This document shows, in pieces, positions 1 through 9,974 of a stretch of 64,000 nucleotides of DNA. The notes beneath the pieces were generated by a model that did no database searches, was not told the origin of the DNA, and saw nothing but the letters and a program-made list of their open reading frames with translations. The translations under genes and the position numbers were made by a program. Source of the stretch: Vibrio sonorensis (GTDB lineage Bacteria > Pseudomonadota > Gammaproteobacteria > Enterobacterales > Vibrionaceae); contig NZ_LJJE01000069.1 of assembly GCF_001854765.1 (NCBI RefSeq), forward strand, positions 62,001 to 126,000, written 5' to 3'. Position 1 is the stretch's first letter; each line of letters opens with the position of its first letter.

Positions 1-676
1 TGGACAGGGATTATAAAGTTCTAAAACCCAGTTGCGTCCCGAGCTTTGCAGCATAATGTCGGACAGCACTTTTGCATCCAGTCCATTTTTCACGCCTAGA
101 GAGAGGGCTTCACAGGTCCCAGACATCAAAATACCAAGTAGCAGGTTATTGCAAATTTTAGCCATTTGACCATCCCCTGCATTACCTGCGTGAAACACAT
201 TTTTACCCATGTGTTTTAGCACTTTTTCTGCTCTCTTAAATGCTTTTTCACTACCACCCACAATAAAGGTTAGTGTTCCTGCCTTTGCACCTGCCACCCT
301 CCGGAAACTGGCGCATCCACAAAGTCAAAACCTCTTTCTTGTGCGCGGGCAGCCACCTGTTTGGCCGAAGCAGGGTCAATTGTCGACGAGTCGATCAGCA
401 AGGTTTTACTTCCACTATATCAAACAAGCCGTTGTGTTGATTTTCGTCTCCCAAATAAACACTTTTGACCTGTTCTCCTGCGGGGAGCATAGTGATCACG
501 CAGTCACTATCTGCTACCGCATCCTCGGTATTTAGAGCGACTTTCGCCCGACTTTTAAACGGGGCGGTCAGTGAAGGGTTGAGATCAAAAACGACTACCT
601 GATAGCCTGAACTTATTAGGTTGTCAGCCATAGGCGCGCCCATATTTCCCACGCCAATAACAGTGATGGTTTTCAT
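1..676 (-). pseudogene. mmsB: 3-hydroxyisobutyrate dehydrogenase, frameshifted and cut by window edge
   Basis: This enzyme oxidises 3-hydroxyisobutyrate to methylmalonate semialdehyde with NAD in valine catabolism. The N-terminus carries the Rossmann fingerprint VIGVGNMGAPMADNL; later segments APVSGG, TLTFIVGG and, at the window edge, NWVLELYNPCP are typical of the family. The last 70-80 residues lie outside the window. The frame is broken twice: one base appears missing in the T run at 404-407 and one in the C run at 297-299. Adding one base at each point gives a continuous family-like protein, so I suspect sequencing error. ATG at 676 is preferred to ATG at 685 because AAGGA lies at good distance from it. 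It is the last visible gene of the leftward valine operon, 1 nt after the hydrolase gene. Confidence 0.85.
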
Positions 677-677
677 A

Positions 678-1814
678 TTATTCATCCTTGTTGCTGCCTA
701 GATTCGCCAACGGGTGTTCGTCAGGTGTCCACAATGATGTAAACAACAAATCTATAGTTGAAGTCGTTACTAGAGACACGTCATCAAACAACCACTCTGG
801 CTTGCCATCTTTATCGATTAGTCTAGAACGAACCCCTTCTTCAAATTCACCAAGAAGCGCCGAACGAACGGCGAGGATCAGCTCTAGCTTAAAGCAGTCT
901 TCTAAGCTTAGGTGGTCGTATTTCCTTACTTGTCGATAAGTGATGTGAGCTGATATAGCACTGCCCTCACTCAACCCTTTTTTCGCTTTGCGCAACCACT
1001 CCTCTTCCCCTTCAAGGGAGAGAACATTTGCCACTACGTCCATCAAATCACCATTAGTACATGCGTTTTGTATATCTCTCCAGACTGGACGTAGTTGTGC
1101 TTCTGGACAGTAGGGTTGGGTTTCTATCGCCAGCTCATCAAGAATAGGTTTAATAATGTGCTCTGGTTCGTGAGCTGCCCAGTTTGCTCCGAGTAGTGAT
1201 TTGAGTAATCTTACTTTGTTCTCACAACGTAGCACCCAATCTGCAAGCTTGGTGTCCAGAGCATCTTGCGCATTGATTATCGCGCCCGTTAAACCCAGAA
1301 ACAGCCCAATACCTTCATCCATGCGATTAAGAAACCAAGTACCTCCTACATCAGGAAACAGTCCGATATGAATTTCGGGCATTGCCAAGCGCGAGTTGGG
1401 CGTTACCACTTTGTGGCTACAACCGTTAAACAGGCCTATCCCTCCCCCCATGACAATCCCCTCACCCCAGCCTATGATTGGTTTGGGGTAGGTGTGGATC
1501 CGGTAGTCGCATTCGTACTCTAAAGAGAAATACCGCGTGCAAAACTCCACGGTTTCCTCTTCGTCTCCTTGCGACATAACGCGATACATGGTTCTTACAT
1601 CACCACCTGCACAGAATGATTTATCTCCTTCACCTTGAAGGAAAACCATTTTGACTTCGGACCTTTCCTGCCATTCCTTAAGCTTATCGTTCAGTAAATC
1701 CAGCATTTTGTAGGTGAGCGCATTTAGCGAAGCTGGGTTACTTAGGGTAGCTATGGCTAAAACACTCTGCCCGTCTATACATTGGCGCTCTTCAAATCTC
1801 ACTGTATCTGCCAT
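678..1814 (-). CDS. 3-hydroxyisobutyryl-CoA hydrolase (HIBCH/ECH_2 family)
   Basis: The product probably hydrolyses 3-hydroxyisobutyryl-CoA to free 3-hydroxyisobutyrate, the step before MmsB in valine breakdown. It is a crotonase-fold protein of 378 residues, longer than simple enoyl-CoA hydratases (about 260) and as expected for the ECH_2 group. Visible motifs are KSFCAGGDVRTMY (CoA and oxyanion region), GIVMGGGIGLF, and MPEIHIGLFPDVGGTWFLNR, which holds the Glu and Asp used by hydrolases of this type. I chose the ATG at 1814, which follows GGAG by 5 nt; a GTG at 1820 is also in frame. It sits 14 nt after the enoyl-CoA hydratase gene and 1 nt before mmsB. A plain enoyl-CoA hydratase/isomerase role is the alternative, but context favours the hydrolase. 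Confidence 0.88.
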   Translation of the reverse strand: MADTVRFEERQCIDGQSVLAIATLSNPASLNALTYKMLDLLNDKLKEWQERSEVKMVFLQGEGDKSFCAGGDVRTMYRVMSQGDEEETVEFCTRYFSLEYECDYRIHTYPKPIIGWGEGIVMGGGIGLFNGCSHKVVTPNSRLAMPEIHIGLFPDVGGTWFLNRMDEGIGLFLGLTGAIINAQDALDTKLADWVLRCENKVRLLKSLLGANWAAHEPEHIIKPILDELAIETQPYCPEAQLRPVWRDIQNACTNGDLMDVVANVLSLEGEEEWLRKAKKGLSEGSAISAHITYRQVRKYDHLSLEDCFKLELILAVRSALLGEFEEGVRSRLIDKDGKPEWLFDDVSLVTTSTIDLLFTSLWTPDEHPLANLGSNKDE

Positions 1815-1828
1815 AAACACTCCAATAC

Positions 1829-2602
1829 TTAGTCTTTAGCCCAATGAGGTTGTCGCTTTTCTAAAAACGCATTCACACCCTCTTTCTGATCTTTGCTGTC
1901 AAACAGTCGCAAAAATTCGTCGCGCTCACTGACAAGAGCATGTGCATGGGATGTATGGCGATGTGCTTGAATGAGTCGCTTACACGCAGCAACTGATACA
2001 GGTGATTGCCCTGCCACCGAATCCGCTAATTGGATAGCCCGTGACAAACTCTCTCCTTTTTCGACAAGCTCTTCTGTCAGCCCAATGCGCAAAGCCCGCT
2101 CTGCATCAAGCGTCTCACCACACAATATGACACGTTTAGCCCACCCTTCTCCCACTAACATAGTGAGATTCTGCGTACCGCCAGCACAAGGCAATAGACC
2201 CACTTTTGCCTCTGGCAATGCCAACTTCGCGTGTTTTTCAACAATCCTAATATCACAGGCTAAAGCGGCCTCCAGCCCTCCTCCCATTGCATAACCGTTA
2301 ATCGCAGCAATGGTCACTCCTGAAAACTGGCTTAAAGCTTCAAAGGCTTGGCTAAACGCTGTTGCCATGTCAGATGCACTTGTTTTACTCCCATCGGCAA
2401 ATGCATTGAGGTCTGCTCCGGCTGAAAAGAATTTTTCACCACAACCTGTGAGCACCAAAGCGTAGATATTTTTCTCTTGCTCTACCTGACTAACAATAGT
2501 TTTGAGCTCGATAAGACTCTCTAAAGTCCACGTGTTTGCAGGAGGATTATTATTCCTCAGGATTGCGATGTTTCCTCTTCGTTCGCAATTAATTGTATCC
2601 AT
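1829..2602 (-). CDS. enoyl-CoA hydratase (valine degradation)
   Basis: This 257-residue crotonase-family protein probably hydrates methacrylyl-CoA to 3-hydroxyisobutyryl-CoA. Both catalytic glutamates of the family can be placed: one in GYAMGGGLEAALACDI and one in LPEAKVGLLPCAGGTQNL. The oxyanion-hole segment FSAGADLNAF is also present. The ATG at 2602 has AGGAG 7 nt upstream. It lies 15 nt after the acyl-CoA dehydrogenase gene in the leftward operon, between that enzyme and the CoA hydrolase, which matches the order of reactions. Similar proteins also act in fatty acid oxidation, so the exact substrate is inferred from context. Confidence 0.88.
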   Translation of the reverse strand: MDTINCERRGNIAILRNNNPPANTWTLESLIELKTIVSQVEQEKNIYALVLTGCGEKFFSAGADLNAFADGSKTSASDMATAFSQAFEALSQFSGVTIAAINGYAMGGGLEAALACDIRIVEKHAKLALPEAKVGLLPCAGGTQNLTMLVGEGWAKRVILCGETLDAERALRIGLTEELVEKGESLSRAIQLADSVAGQSPVSVAACKRLIQAHRHTSHAHALVSERDEFLRLFDSKDQKEGVNAFLEKRQPHWAKD

Positions 2603-2617
2603 TTCGAAACTCCTCTA

Positions 2618-3775
2618 TTACAGAAGATTAGCGCCTTGCTTCAACACTTCTCTCGCCGTGATTAGCCTCATAATCTCATTGGTGCCTTCAAGAATTTGAT
2701 GGACTCTTACGTCTCTAAAATGTCTTTCCAAGGGGTACTCTCGCGTGTATCCATACCCGCCGTGAAGTTGCAGCGCTTGGTCACATACACGCATGGCTAT
2801 ATCAGTCGCAAACTGCTTTGCCATTGCACAGTACGCGGTAGCATCAATGGCTTTTTGATCCAACTTAAACGCCGCGTATCTAACCATTTGTCTCGCAGCA
2901 ACAAGCTCTGTCACCATATCTGCAAGTTTGAACTGTAAGGCCTGAAAACTGGCTAACGGTTTCCCAAATTGCTTTCTTTCGTTGACGTATTGAACAGCGG
3001 TATTAAATGCCTGTTGCGCCGTTCCTATTGAACACGTCGCTATGTTGATGCGGCCTCCATCAAGCCCCCTCATTGCAATTTTAAATCCCTCTCCCTCTTG
3101 GCCGAGTAAGGCGTTTTTTGGCAGTGCAACATCGTCAAAAGTAATACTCCGCGTCGGCTGGCTGTTCCAACCCATTTTCTCTTCCTTTCGTCCGAACGTA
3201 ATGCCTTCTGCAGTGGCAGGCACAACGAAGGCCGATATACCCTTTTGCTTGTCATCTGAAAGTGTTTGCGCCATAACCACCAAGACGTCGGTTTCCCCCG
3301 CACCTGAGATAAACGCTTTTGTTCCGCTCAAGTAATAGTGACTATCTGATTTGGTCGCCGTGGATTTTAAAGATGCAGCATCAGAACCGGAGTTGGGCTC
3401 GGTCAAGCAATAGGAACCTAGCCAATTACCCGAAATCAGTTCGGGACAGAAGTTCTCTTTCGCTGACTCTGTCCCATAGGTAGCAACCATCCATGACACC
3501 ATGTTGTGAATTGTCATGTAGGCGGTCGTTGAGGTGCAGCCCATTGAAAGCTGCTCGAACACCAGTGACGAGTCGAGTCTACTCAGCTCCAAACCGCCGT
3601 ACTCTTGGGGAGAATAAAGACCCATAAATCCCATCTCCCCCGCTTTTGCGAGTACTTCCTTGGGAAATATTGATTCCTTATCCCAACGAGCGGCATTTGG
3701 CGCCAGATGTTCTTTTGAAAACTGCTGTGCTGCCTGTACAAATGCGCGTTGCTGTTCATTTAGCTCAAAATCCAT
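2618..3775 (-). CDS. acyl-CoA dehydrogenase, probable isobutyryl-CoA dehydrogenase
   Basis: A flavoprotein of 385 residues that probably oxidises isobutyryl-CoA (and perhaps 2-methylbutyryl-CoA), passing electrons to ETF. The FAD/substrate motifs CLTEPNSGSDAASL and TRSITFDDVALP are present. Near the C-terminus QLHGGYGYTREYPLERHFRD is followed by QILEGTNEIMR, whose first Glu is at the catalytic-base position used by most acyl-CoA dehydrogenases. This differs from isovaleryl-CoA dehydrogenase, whose base lies elsewhere. GAGGAGG precedes the ATG at 3775. It sits in the valine operon, 22 nt after mmsA. The branched-chain specificity is inferred from neighbours. Confidence 0.88.
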   Translation of the reverse strand: MDFELNEQQRAFVQAAQQFSKEHLAPNAARWDKESIFPKEVLAKAGEMGFMGLYSPQEYGGLELSRLDSSLVFEQLSMGCTSTTAYMTIHNMVSWMVATYGTESAKENFCPELISGNWLGSYCLTEPNSGSDAASLKSTATKSDSHYYLSGTKAFISGAGETDVLVVMAQTLSDDKQKGISAFVVPATAEGITFGRKEEKMGWNSQPTRSITFDDVALPKNALLGQEGEGFKIAMRGLDGGRINIATCSIGTAQQAFNTAVQYVNERKQFGKPLASFQALQFKLADMVTELVAARQMVRYAAFKLDQKAIDATAYCAMAKQFATDIAMRVCDQALQLHGGYGYTREYPLERHFRDVRVHQILEGTNEIMRLITAREVLKQGANLL

Positions 3776-3797
3776 ACCGACCTCCTCACAGAAGTAG

Positions 3798-5291
3798 CTA
3801 CTTGAGATGTATGCTCATATTGATGCCACTAGAAACAGGGTCGTCAAACCACTTAGCGGTAACAGTTTTGGTTTCAGTGTAGAAGCGCACCGCTTGTTTT
3901 CCGTATGCGTGTAAATCGCCGTAAAAACTGCCACGCCATCCAGTAAAGGAGAAAAATGGCAAAGGAACGGGAATAGGCACATTGATTCCGACCTGACCGA
4001 CTTGAACTCGATGCTGGTACTTTCTGGCCGCCGCCCCGCTGGAAGTAAATATTGAAGTACCGTTGCCGTATGGATTATCGTTTACCAGCTCGATCGCTTC
4101 ATCCAGTGAATCAACTTCAATACAGATAAGTACTGGGCCAAATATCTCCTGCTGGTAGATGGCCATCTTTGTGTCAACACCACTAAACAGCGTTGGACCA
4201 ACCCAATTACCATCGGGGTAGTCGCCAACTTCACAATCGCTGCCATCGACCAGACAGTTAGCACCTTCTTGCTTTCCTTGCTCAATCAGCCCTAGTACTC
4301 GTTCTCTGGCTGCTTGACTGATTAGAGGTCCAAATGCCGCTTTTTTATCATTCCATGCGCCCGGTTTAACCGGTTTCATCGCTTTGGCGAGTTTTGAGAT
4401 CCACTGATTGGAGTCGCCAACAAACACAGCCACTGAAATTGCCATACAACGTTGACCAGCAGCCCCCACTGACGCGCCGACCAAATTGTCTACGACCTGA
4501 TCGGGATTGGCATCTGGCATAATGACCATGTGATTTTTCGCACCAGCAAAAGCTTGTACTCGTTTTAAGTTTTGCGTTCCTTTTTGATAGATATACCTTG
4601 CAACAGGGACTGAGCCTACAAACGAAATCGCGCGAATGTTCGAATCTGACAGCAAATAGTCAACTTGTTCTTTTCCTCCGTGAACCACTTGGAGTACGCC
4701 GTCGGGCGCTCCAGCCTCTTTAAACAGTTCCGCCAATCGGACTGCCGTTAGCGGTACTTGTTCAGAAGGTTTTAGTACGAAAGTATTGCCGCAGGCAATT
4801 GCCAGCGGAAACATCCACAAAGGGATCATGGCAGGGAAATTAAATGGGGTAATACCGCAGCAGACACCTAAAGGTTGAACCAGTGAATAGCAGTCGATAT
4901 CGGAGGCCACATTTTCTACTGTCTCACCCATTGTGAGGGATGCGATGTTTGCCGCTTGCTCTACGACTTCAATACCGCGCCACACGTCTCCTTTTGCGTC
5001 GACTTGGGTTTTACCTGTTTCTTTGGAAACGACATAAGCCAACTCTTCATGATGTTTTTTTAGCAAATGTTGGTATCTAAGCATTACACGAGCCCGTTCA
5101 GAAACTGGTGTTTCACTCCAGTTCGCAAAAGCAGACGAGGCACTTTGGATCGCTCTTTGCAACTCGGCTTCCGTCGCACAAGGAAGTTGGGCGATTACTT
5201 GGTTGTTTGCTGGGTTAGTCACTTCCATCCATTCTGACGTAGATGAGTCACAAAACTTCCCATCAATAAATAGTGGTACGGGTTGTGTCAT
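3798..5291 (-). CDS. mmsA: CoA-acylating methylmalonate-semialdehyde dehydrogenase
   Basis: MmsA converts methylmalonate semialdehyde to propionyl-CoA with NAD and CoA, ending the valine branch. The protein of about 497 residues is an aldehyde dehydrogenase. [16 protein letters not shown] and [15 protein letters not shown] are signatures of the CoA-dependent methylmalonate-semialdehyde group, the latter holding the catalytic Cys. [14 protein letters not shown] is the NAD-binding turn, and the C-terminus has [21 protein letters not shown] prefer the ATG at 5291, which has GAGGG about 7 nt upstream; an in-frame ATG at 5309 lacks a clear site. It follows the thiolase gene by 54 nt in the leftward operon. 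Confidence 0.93.
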   Translation of the reverse strand: MTQPVPLFIDGKFCDSSTSEWMEVTNPANNQVIAQLPCATEAELQRAIQSASSAFANWSETPVSERARVMLRYQHLLKKHHEELAYVVSKETGKTQVDAKGDVWRGIEVVEQAANIASLTMGETVENVASDIDCYSLVQPLGVCCGITPFNFPAMIPLWMFPLAIACGNTFVLKPSEQVPLTAVRLAELFKEAGAPDGVLQVVHGGKEQVDYLLSDSNIRAISFVGSVPVARYIYQKGTQNLKRVQAFAGAKNHMVIMPDANPDQVVDNLVGASVGAAGQRCMAISVAVFVGDSNQWISKLAKAMKPVKPGAWNDKKAAFGPLISQAARERVLGLIEQGKQEGANCLVDGSDCEVGDYPDGNWVGPTLFSGVDTKMAIYQQEIFGPVLICIEVDSLDEAIELVNDNPYGNGTSIFTSSGAAARKYQHRVQVGQVGINVPIPVPLPFFSFTGWRGSFYGDLHAYGKQAVRFYTETKTVTAKWFDDPVSSGINMSIHLK

Positions 5292-5345
5292 TATCGTTCC
5301 CTCACTCATTCAATAAGCTGGATTTAAGTCTTTCGTTTTTTAGAA

Positions 5346-6557
5346 TTAAGGTACTTCTATAGCAATAGCCGTTGCCTCACCACCACCGATGCAAAGCGAC
5401 GCGATACCTCGTACCGGCTTATCAACACCGTTTCGAATTTGCAGCTCTTTTAGCGCATTCATGCTGTGAGCTAGGGTCACTATAATACGTGCGCCTGTCG
5501 CACCAATTGGATGCCCTAAAGCGCAAGCGCCCCCCTTGACATTTACCTTGTCTCCATCGATACCGAGTTGCTTGATCGCTAGTTGAGTGACGACCGCAAA
5601 CGCTTCGTTGATCTCCCAAAGGTCCACTTCATCAATTTGCCAATCTAATTGAGATAAAAGATGTTCAATGGCAAAAACAGGGGCTAAAGTAAACTCCGCA
5701 GGTGTGCGAGCGTGTGTGGAGTGGCCCTTTATCAGCGCCAGTGGTTCTTTATTGAGACGTTTAGCTTCTGCCAACGAAGTTATGTGGAGCGCTGCTGCAC
5801 CATCAGAAATCGCGCTGGAGTTTGCCGCAGTGATCGTGCCTTGTTCGTGAAAGACGGGTTTTAGCGTTGCAATTTTTTCGATGTCTATGTAAGTAGCGTG
5901 CTCATCGTGATCGAGTATTTCCGCATCATCACTTTTCGAACTAGTGGCAATAGGTACGATTTCGCATTCACTCTCATGAGACTGTTGCGCTTGTTTGGCG
6001 CGTTGTGCAGATAGAATCGCCCAGTTGTCCATCTCTTTGCGTGTGTAATTTAAATGATCGGCGGTTTGCTGCGCGTAAACCCCCATTAAATGCCCTTCGT
6101 ACGCATCTTCAAGACCATCAGTAAACATATGGTCCAAGCAGTTAGCGTGCCCCATTTTTAATCCAGAACGGGCCTTGCTAAGTAAGTAAGGAGCGTTGCT
6201 CATACTCTCCATGCCACCAGCTATAATGTGGTTAGCCGCACCTAATCTTACACTGTCGTAGGCCAGCATTACTGCTTTCATCCCTGAACCGCATACTTTG
6301 TTTACCGTTGAACAGGGAGTACTTTCAGATAGTCCGCCTTTCAAACCCGCTTGTCTTGCTGGTGCTTGTCCCAATCCTGCGGTCAAAACGCATCCAAAAT
6401 AAAGCTCGTCAATGAGAGATTTAGACAATCCGTGGTAATCAAATAGTGCGGAAATAGCAAAGCCACCCAACACTGGTGCAGTGTAAGCCTTGAGCTTACC
6501 TTGAAACCTTCCGATTGGCGTTCGCTTTGCTGCAAGAATACAAACTTCGTCAGGCAT
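5346..6557 (-). CDS. acetyl-CoA C-acyltransferase (thiolase)
   Basis: A thiolase of about 403 residues, first gene of the leftward operon. It likely cleaves a 3-ketoacyl-CoA (such as 2-methylacetoacetyl-CoA from isoleucine) or acetoacetyl-CoA formed from leucine. The nucleophilic Cys is in STVNKVCGSGMKAV, the catalytic His in GGACALGHPIGATGARI, and the second Cys in ASLCIGGGEATAIAIE. The frame is open back to 6626, but the ATG at 6557 begins MPDEVCILAAKRTPIG, the usual thiolase N-terminus, and has GGAGG just upstream. The extra 23 residues in the longer frame look like promoter DNA and would include the end of the 6626-6641 palindrome. Which substrate it uses cannot be read from sequence. Confidence 0.88.
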   Translation of the reverse strand: MPDEVCILAAKRTPIGRFQGKLKAYTAPVLGGFAISALFDYHGLSKSLIDELYFGCVLTAGLGQAPARQAGLKGGLSESTPCSTVNKVCGSGMKAVMLAYDSVRLGAANHIIAGGMESMSNAPYLLSKARSGLKMGHANCLDHMFTDGLEDAYEGHLMGVYAQQTADHLNYTRKEMDNWAILSAQRAKQAQQSHESECEIVPIATSSKSDDAEILDHDEHATYIDIEKIATLKPVFHEQGTITAANSSAISDGAAALHITSLAEAKRLNKEPLALIKGHSTHARTPAEFTLAPVFAIEHLLSQLDWQIDEVDLWEINEAFAVVTQLAIKQLGIDGDKVNVKGGACALGHPIGATGARIIVTLAHSMNALKELQIRNGVDKPVRGIASLCIGGGEATAIAIEVP

Positions 6558-6625
6558 GGTGGCCTCCCCGTCGCTATAAATAACGCTTAGTATTTCTTGA
6601 CGTCTTGGTAAGCATAGCACTAACA

Positions 6626-6641
6626 TTTACGTTAACGTAAA
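6626..6641. promoter_or_regulatory. candidate LiuR operator (perfect 16-bp palindrome)
   Basis: TTTACGTTAACGTAAA is a perfect palindrome. It lies 68 nt upstream of the thiolase ATG and 97 nt upstream of the liuR ATG, between the two diverging operons. A MerR-family protein such as LiuR binds an inverted repeat between the -35 and -10 boxes. Its position lets one site serve both directions. The assignment to LiuR is inference from location and symmetry. Confidence 0.6.
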
Positions 6642-6738
6642 GAAATAACAAAACCAAACCAAATTGGTTCAAGCAATATTTAATATTTCAAGCCCAAGCA
6701 GTGCATACTGTCGCCGTTAAGTGTAAGGACAGATATTG

Positions 6739-7113
6739 ATGGAAACATTTAAGATCAGCGATTTGGCTAAAGAATTCGACGTCACCACACGTAGTATTCG
6801 CTTTTATGAAGATATGGGGCTGATCCATCCCAAGCGAAAAGGGATTACTCGAATTTATGAACGCCGGGACAAGATCCGGTTAAAGCTCATTTTAAGAGGC
6901 AAGCGACTCGGTTTTTCTCTTGCTGAGATTAAAGAACTTTTTGAGTTGTACGACACCAATCGCGGCGATGTGCAGCTAAATAAAATGCTGGCAATAATCG
7001 ACGACAAACAGGCTCACTTGCAGCGTCAGCTCGATGATATCGAAGCGGTAATGCAAGAACTTGACGATGCCAAGGCACGGTGTCATCAAGCGCTAACCGA
7101 GCAACAAGCCTAA
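6739..7113 (+). CDS. liuR: MerR-family regulator of branched-chain acid degradation (LiuR)
   Basis: A 124-residue MerR-type regulator. The N-terminal winged helix reads FKISDLAKEFDVTTRSIRFY followed by EDMGLIHPKRKGITRIYERRD, and the C-terminal half is a long coiled-coil dimer helix (LNKMLAIIDDKQAHLQRQLD). It lacks the metal-binding cysteines of metal-sensing relatives, as is usual for LiuR, whose family responds to pathway acyl-CoA intermediates. ATG at 6739 follows AAGGA by 9 nt; a TTG at 6736 is less likely. It is followed by liuA, and diverges from the thiolase-mmsA operon across the 6626-6641 palindrome. It probably controls both operons. Confidence 0.88.
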   Translation: METFKISDLAKEFDVTTRSIRFYEDMGLIHPKRKGITRIYERRDKIRLKLILRGKRLGFSLAEIKELFELYDTNRGDVQLNKMLAIIDDKQAHLQRQLDDIEAVMQELDDAKARCHQALTEQQA

Positions 7114-7139
7114 CCGCTTTCTAAGCTGTCGCCTTCGCT

Positions 7140-7166
7140 GGCATTGAACCCCCTTCAGAAAGGGGC
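7140..7166 (+). other. hairpin between liuR and liuA
   Basis: CCCCTT (7150-7155) and AAGGGG (7160-7165) can form a 6-bp stem with loop CAGA. No T run follows, so it is not a standard terminator. It lies about 20 nt upstream of the liuA ATG and could affect mRNA processing or the ratio of liuR to liuA expression. This is a weak, sequence-only call. Confidence 0.35.
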
Positions 7167-7186
7167 AATGACCTGTTGGAGGCGAT

Positions 7187-8356
7187 ATGGACTCTTCGTA
7201 TATTCCCCTTAACTTTGGACTCGATCCCTCACTTAATCAGTTGCGAGATCTTGTGCACTCATTCGCAAGCAATGAGATCGCTCCACTTGCCGCCCAGATA
7301 GACACTAACAACGCTTTCCCTAACCACCTATGGAAAATGCTCGGAGAGCTCGGTTTGCTTGGAATTACGGTTAGTGAAGAGTATGGCGGAGTTAACATGG
7401 GCTACTTGGCCCACGTCATCGCTATGGAAGAGATAAGCCGAGCGTCCGCTTCCGTCGGTTTAAGCTATGGCGCCCATTCCAATCTTTGTGTGAATCAAAT
7501 TTTTAAAAATGGCAGCCAAGAGCAAAAACAAAAGTACCTTCCTCAACTTATAAGTGGAGAGCATGTTGGCGCATTAGCTATGAGTGAAGCCAATGCTGGA
7601 TCTGATGTGGTTAGTATGACTTTAAAAGCCGACACCACGGCCCATGGATATACGCTAAACGGTAACAAGATGTGGATTACTAACGGGCCTGATGCACACA
7701 CCTTAGTGGTTTACGCCAAAACTCAATTGGACAAGGGGTCTAAGGGAATTTCCGCATTTATTATAGAGTCAAACTACGAGGGTTTTTCCCACGCACAAAA
7801 ACTCGACAAACTCGGTATGCGAGGCTCCAATACTTGCGAACTCGTATTTCAAAATTGTCAGGTCCCCAAACATGCGCTGCTAGGAGGTGAAAACCAAGGG
7901 GTAAACGTCTTGATGAGCGGACTCGATTATGAGCGTGTTGTCCTAGCTGGTGGCCCATTGGGGATCATGCAGGCCTGCCTAGACTTAATCCTTCCATACG
8001 TGCATCAAAGAAAGCAGTTTGGTCAATCTATTGGTGAGTTTCAGTTAGTGCAGGCTAAGTTAGCAGATATGTACACCAAAATGAATTCAGCTCGCGCCTA
8101 TGTCTACAGCGTCGCAATGGCCTGCGATAGAGGGGAGCAAACCCGTAAAGATGCTGCTGGGGTGATTCTTTTTAGCGCAGAACTCGCTACACAATGTGCT
8201 TTAGATACCATTCAGCTCTTAGGGGGTAATGGCTATGTAAATGATTACCCCGCGGGTCGACTGCTACGTGACGCCAAGTTGTATGAGATTGGTGCGGGAA
8301 CCTCAGAGATCAGGCGTATGCTGATCGGTCGAGAACTATTTAACGAAAGTCGATAG
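7187..8356 (+). CDS. liuA: isovaleryl-CoA dehydrogenase
   Basis: LiuA oxidises isovaleryl-CoA to 3-methylcrotonyl-CoA in leucine breakdown, reducing ETF. The 389-residue protein has the acyl-CoA dehydrogenase motifs [15 protein letters not shown] and [10 protein letters not shown]. The glutamate in [15 protein letters not shown] is at the position used as catalytic base by isovaleryl-CoA dehydrogenases. The C-terminal segment [20 protein letters not shown] and [19 protein letters not shown] fit the same group, with Gly-Ala-Gly where other acyl-CoA dehydrogenases have Glu-Gly. GGAGG lies upstream of the ATG. It follows liuR by 73 nt and precedes liuB by 10 nt. Confidence 0.93.
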   Translation: MDSSYIPLNFGLDPSLNQLRDLVHSFASNEIAPLAAQIDTNNAFPNHLWKMLGELGLLGITVSEEYGGVNMGYLAHVIAMEEISRASASVGLSYGAHSNLCVNQIFKNGSQEQKQKYLPQLISGEHVGALAMSEANAGSDVVSMTLKADTTAHGYTLNGNKMWITNGPDAHTLVVYAKTQLDKGSKGISAFIIESNYEGFSHAQKLDKLGMRGSNTCELVFQNCQVPKHALLGGENQGVNVLMSGLDYERVVLAGGPLGIMQACLDLILPYVHQRKQFGQSIGEFQLVQAKLADMYTKMNSARAYVYSVAMACDRGEQTRKDAAGVILFSAELATQCALDTIQLLGGNGYVNDYPAGRLLRDAKLYEIGAGTSEIRRMLIGRELFNESR

Positions 8357-8366
8357 GAGCAACCGT

Positions 8367-9965
8367 ATGGCCATACTTCCCGATAAACTCCGCAAAGACG
8401 ACCCCATGTATCAGGCTAACTTCGAAGCTATGTCTCTGTTGGTCTCTTCAATGCACTCCAACTTGCAGAGTATTCATTTGGGAGGGGGAAAAGCTGCACA
8501 GGACAAACTAAGAGCCAAAGGAAAGCTTCCGGCAAGGGAGAAGATTGAATCTTTAATCGATGACGGTACTGAGCTTCTTGAAATCGGTGCTTTCGCAGCT
8601 TGGCAGGTCTATGACGAGCCTGTTCCCTGCGCGGGTGTGATTGCGGGTATCGGATTAGTGCAGGGTATACATTGTATGATCCTTGCTAACGATCCAACGG
8701 TGAAAGGCGGGACCTATTACCCATTAACCGTGAAAAAACACCTACGCGCTCAAGAAATCGCGGAAAAATGCCACCTCCCCTGTATCTATTTAGTCGATTC
8801 AGGCGGAGCAAACTTACCTTATCAATCGGAAGTATTTCCCGATCGTGACCACTTTGGCCGTATCTTCTACAACCAAGCCCGAATGTCAGCCCAAGGGATA
8901 CCTCAGATCGCGCTAGTATCCGGTTTGTGCACCGCTGGCGGAGCCTATATTCCCGCTATGGCAGACATCTCCATCATGGTGAAACAGCAGGCATGTGTAT
9001 TTCTTGCCGGTCCCCCACTAGTAAAAGCCGCCACTGGTGAAGAGGTTACTCAAGAGCTGCTGGGCGGCGCTGATACTCACTGCAGAAAGTCAGGCGTTGC
9101 AGATTACTATGCGGACAACGACCTTCACGGCATACAACTAGTAAGAGATGCCATTAAAAACAGCCACCTTTCCCCTCTTCCCCAGAAAGAGTATCGAAAC
9201 CCCAAATACCCCATAGAGGATATTTATGGTGTGGTCAGTGCAGATTTACGCCTTTCGTTCGACAGTAGAGATGTCATTGCGAGAATCGTTGACGATTCTG
9301 AGTTCGACGAGTTTAAGGCGCTGTACGGCAGCACCTTGGTATGTGGCTTCGCTAGAATACACGGCCACCTTGTCGGATTAATCGCTAATAATGGCATTCT
9401 CTTTTCAGAGTCCGCGCAAAAAGGGGCCCACTTTATTCAGCTCTGTTGCCAAAGAAACATCCCTTTGGTTTTTCTGCAAAACATCACTGGATTCATGGTA
9501 GGCAGCAAAGCGGAATCCGGAGGTATCGCCAAACACGGAGCGAAATTGGTGATGGCGGTGGCGTGTGCCGACGTACCTAAGTTCACCGTTATCATTGGCG
9601 GCTCTTACGGCGCCGGCAACTATGGCATGTGTGGGCGAGCCTATGACCCCACTATGATCTGGATGTGGCCCAATGCCCGTATATCAGTGATGGGTGGAGA
9701 ACAAGCCGCAAGCGTATTGTGTCAGGTTAAAAAGGATACTTATAAAAGAAAAGGCCAATCCATTTCAGAAGCTGAACTCAAAGAACTCAGACGAGCAACG
9801 CTTGAGCAGTATGAGAATCAAGGGCATCCACTTTATGCTAGCGCCCGACTTTGGGACGACGGCATTATTGACCCAAAAGAGACTCGGCACGTTCTAGGGA
9901 CTGCTTTGGATGTCAGTCAGACAGCGCCAAAAGCGCCTACAAAATTTGGTATTTTTAGAATGTAG
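8367..9965 (+). CDS. liuB: 3-methylcrotonyl-CoA carboxylase, carboxyltransferase (beta) subunit
   Basis: LiuB transfers the carboxyl group from carboxybiotin to 3-methylcrotonyl-CoA, making 3-methylglutaconyl-CoA. The 532-residue length and the two crotonase-like halves are typical. Recognisable segments are [91 protein letters not shown] and [10 protein letters not shown]. It can work only with the alpha subunit (LiuD), which carries biotin carboxylase and biotin carrier domains. That gene is not present here. It follows liuA by 10 nt and precedes liuC by 9 nt. Confidence 0.94.
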   Translation: MAILPDKLRKDDPMYQANFEAMSLLVSSMHSNLQSIHLGGGKAAQDKLRAKGKLPAREKIESLIDDGTELLEIGAFAAWQVYDEPVPCAGVIAGIGLVQGIHCMILANDPTVKGGTYYPLTVKKHLRAQEIAEKCHLPCIYLVDSGGANLPYQSEVFPDRDHFGRIFYNQARMSAQGIPQIALVSGLCTAGGAYIPAMADISIMVKQQACVFLAGPPLVKAATGEEVTQELLGGADTHCRKSGVADYYADNDLHGIQLVRDAIKNSHLSPLPQKEYRNPKYPIEDIYGVVSADLRLSFDSRDVIARIVDDSEFDEFKALYGSTLVCGFARIHGHLVGLIANNGILFSESAQKGAHFIQLCCQRNIPLVFLQNITGFMVGSKAESGGIAKHGAKLVMAVACADVPKFTVIIGGSYGAGNYGMCGRAYDPTMIWMWPNARISVMGGEQAASVLCQVKKDTYKRKGQSISEAELKELRRATLEQYENQGHPLYASARLWDDGIIDPKETRHVLGTALDVSQTAPKAPTKFGIFRM

Positions 9966-9974
9966 AGGTGTTAT

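Noticed and set aside
209..535. Open frame on the plus strand across mmsB
   Set aside because: It lies antisense to mmsB, whose family motifs are clear on the other strand. The frame is open only because the true gene is frame-broken and has no stop in this frame.
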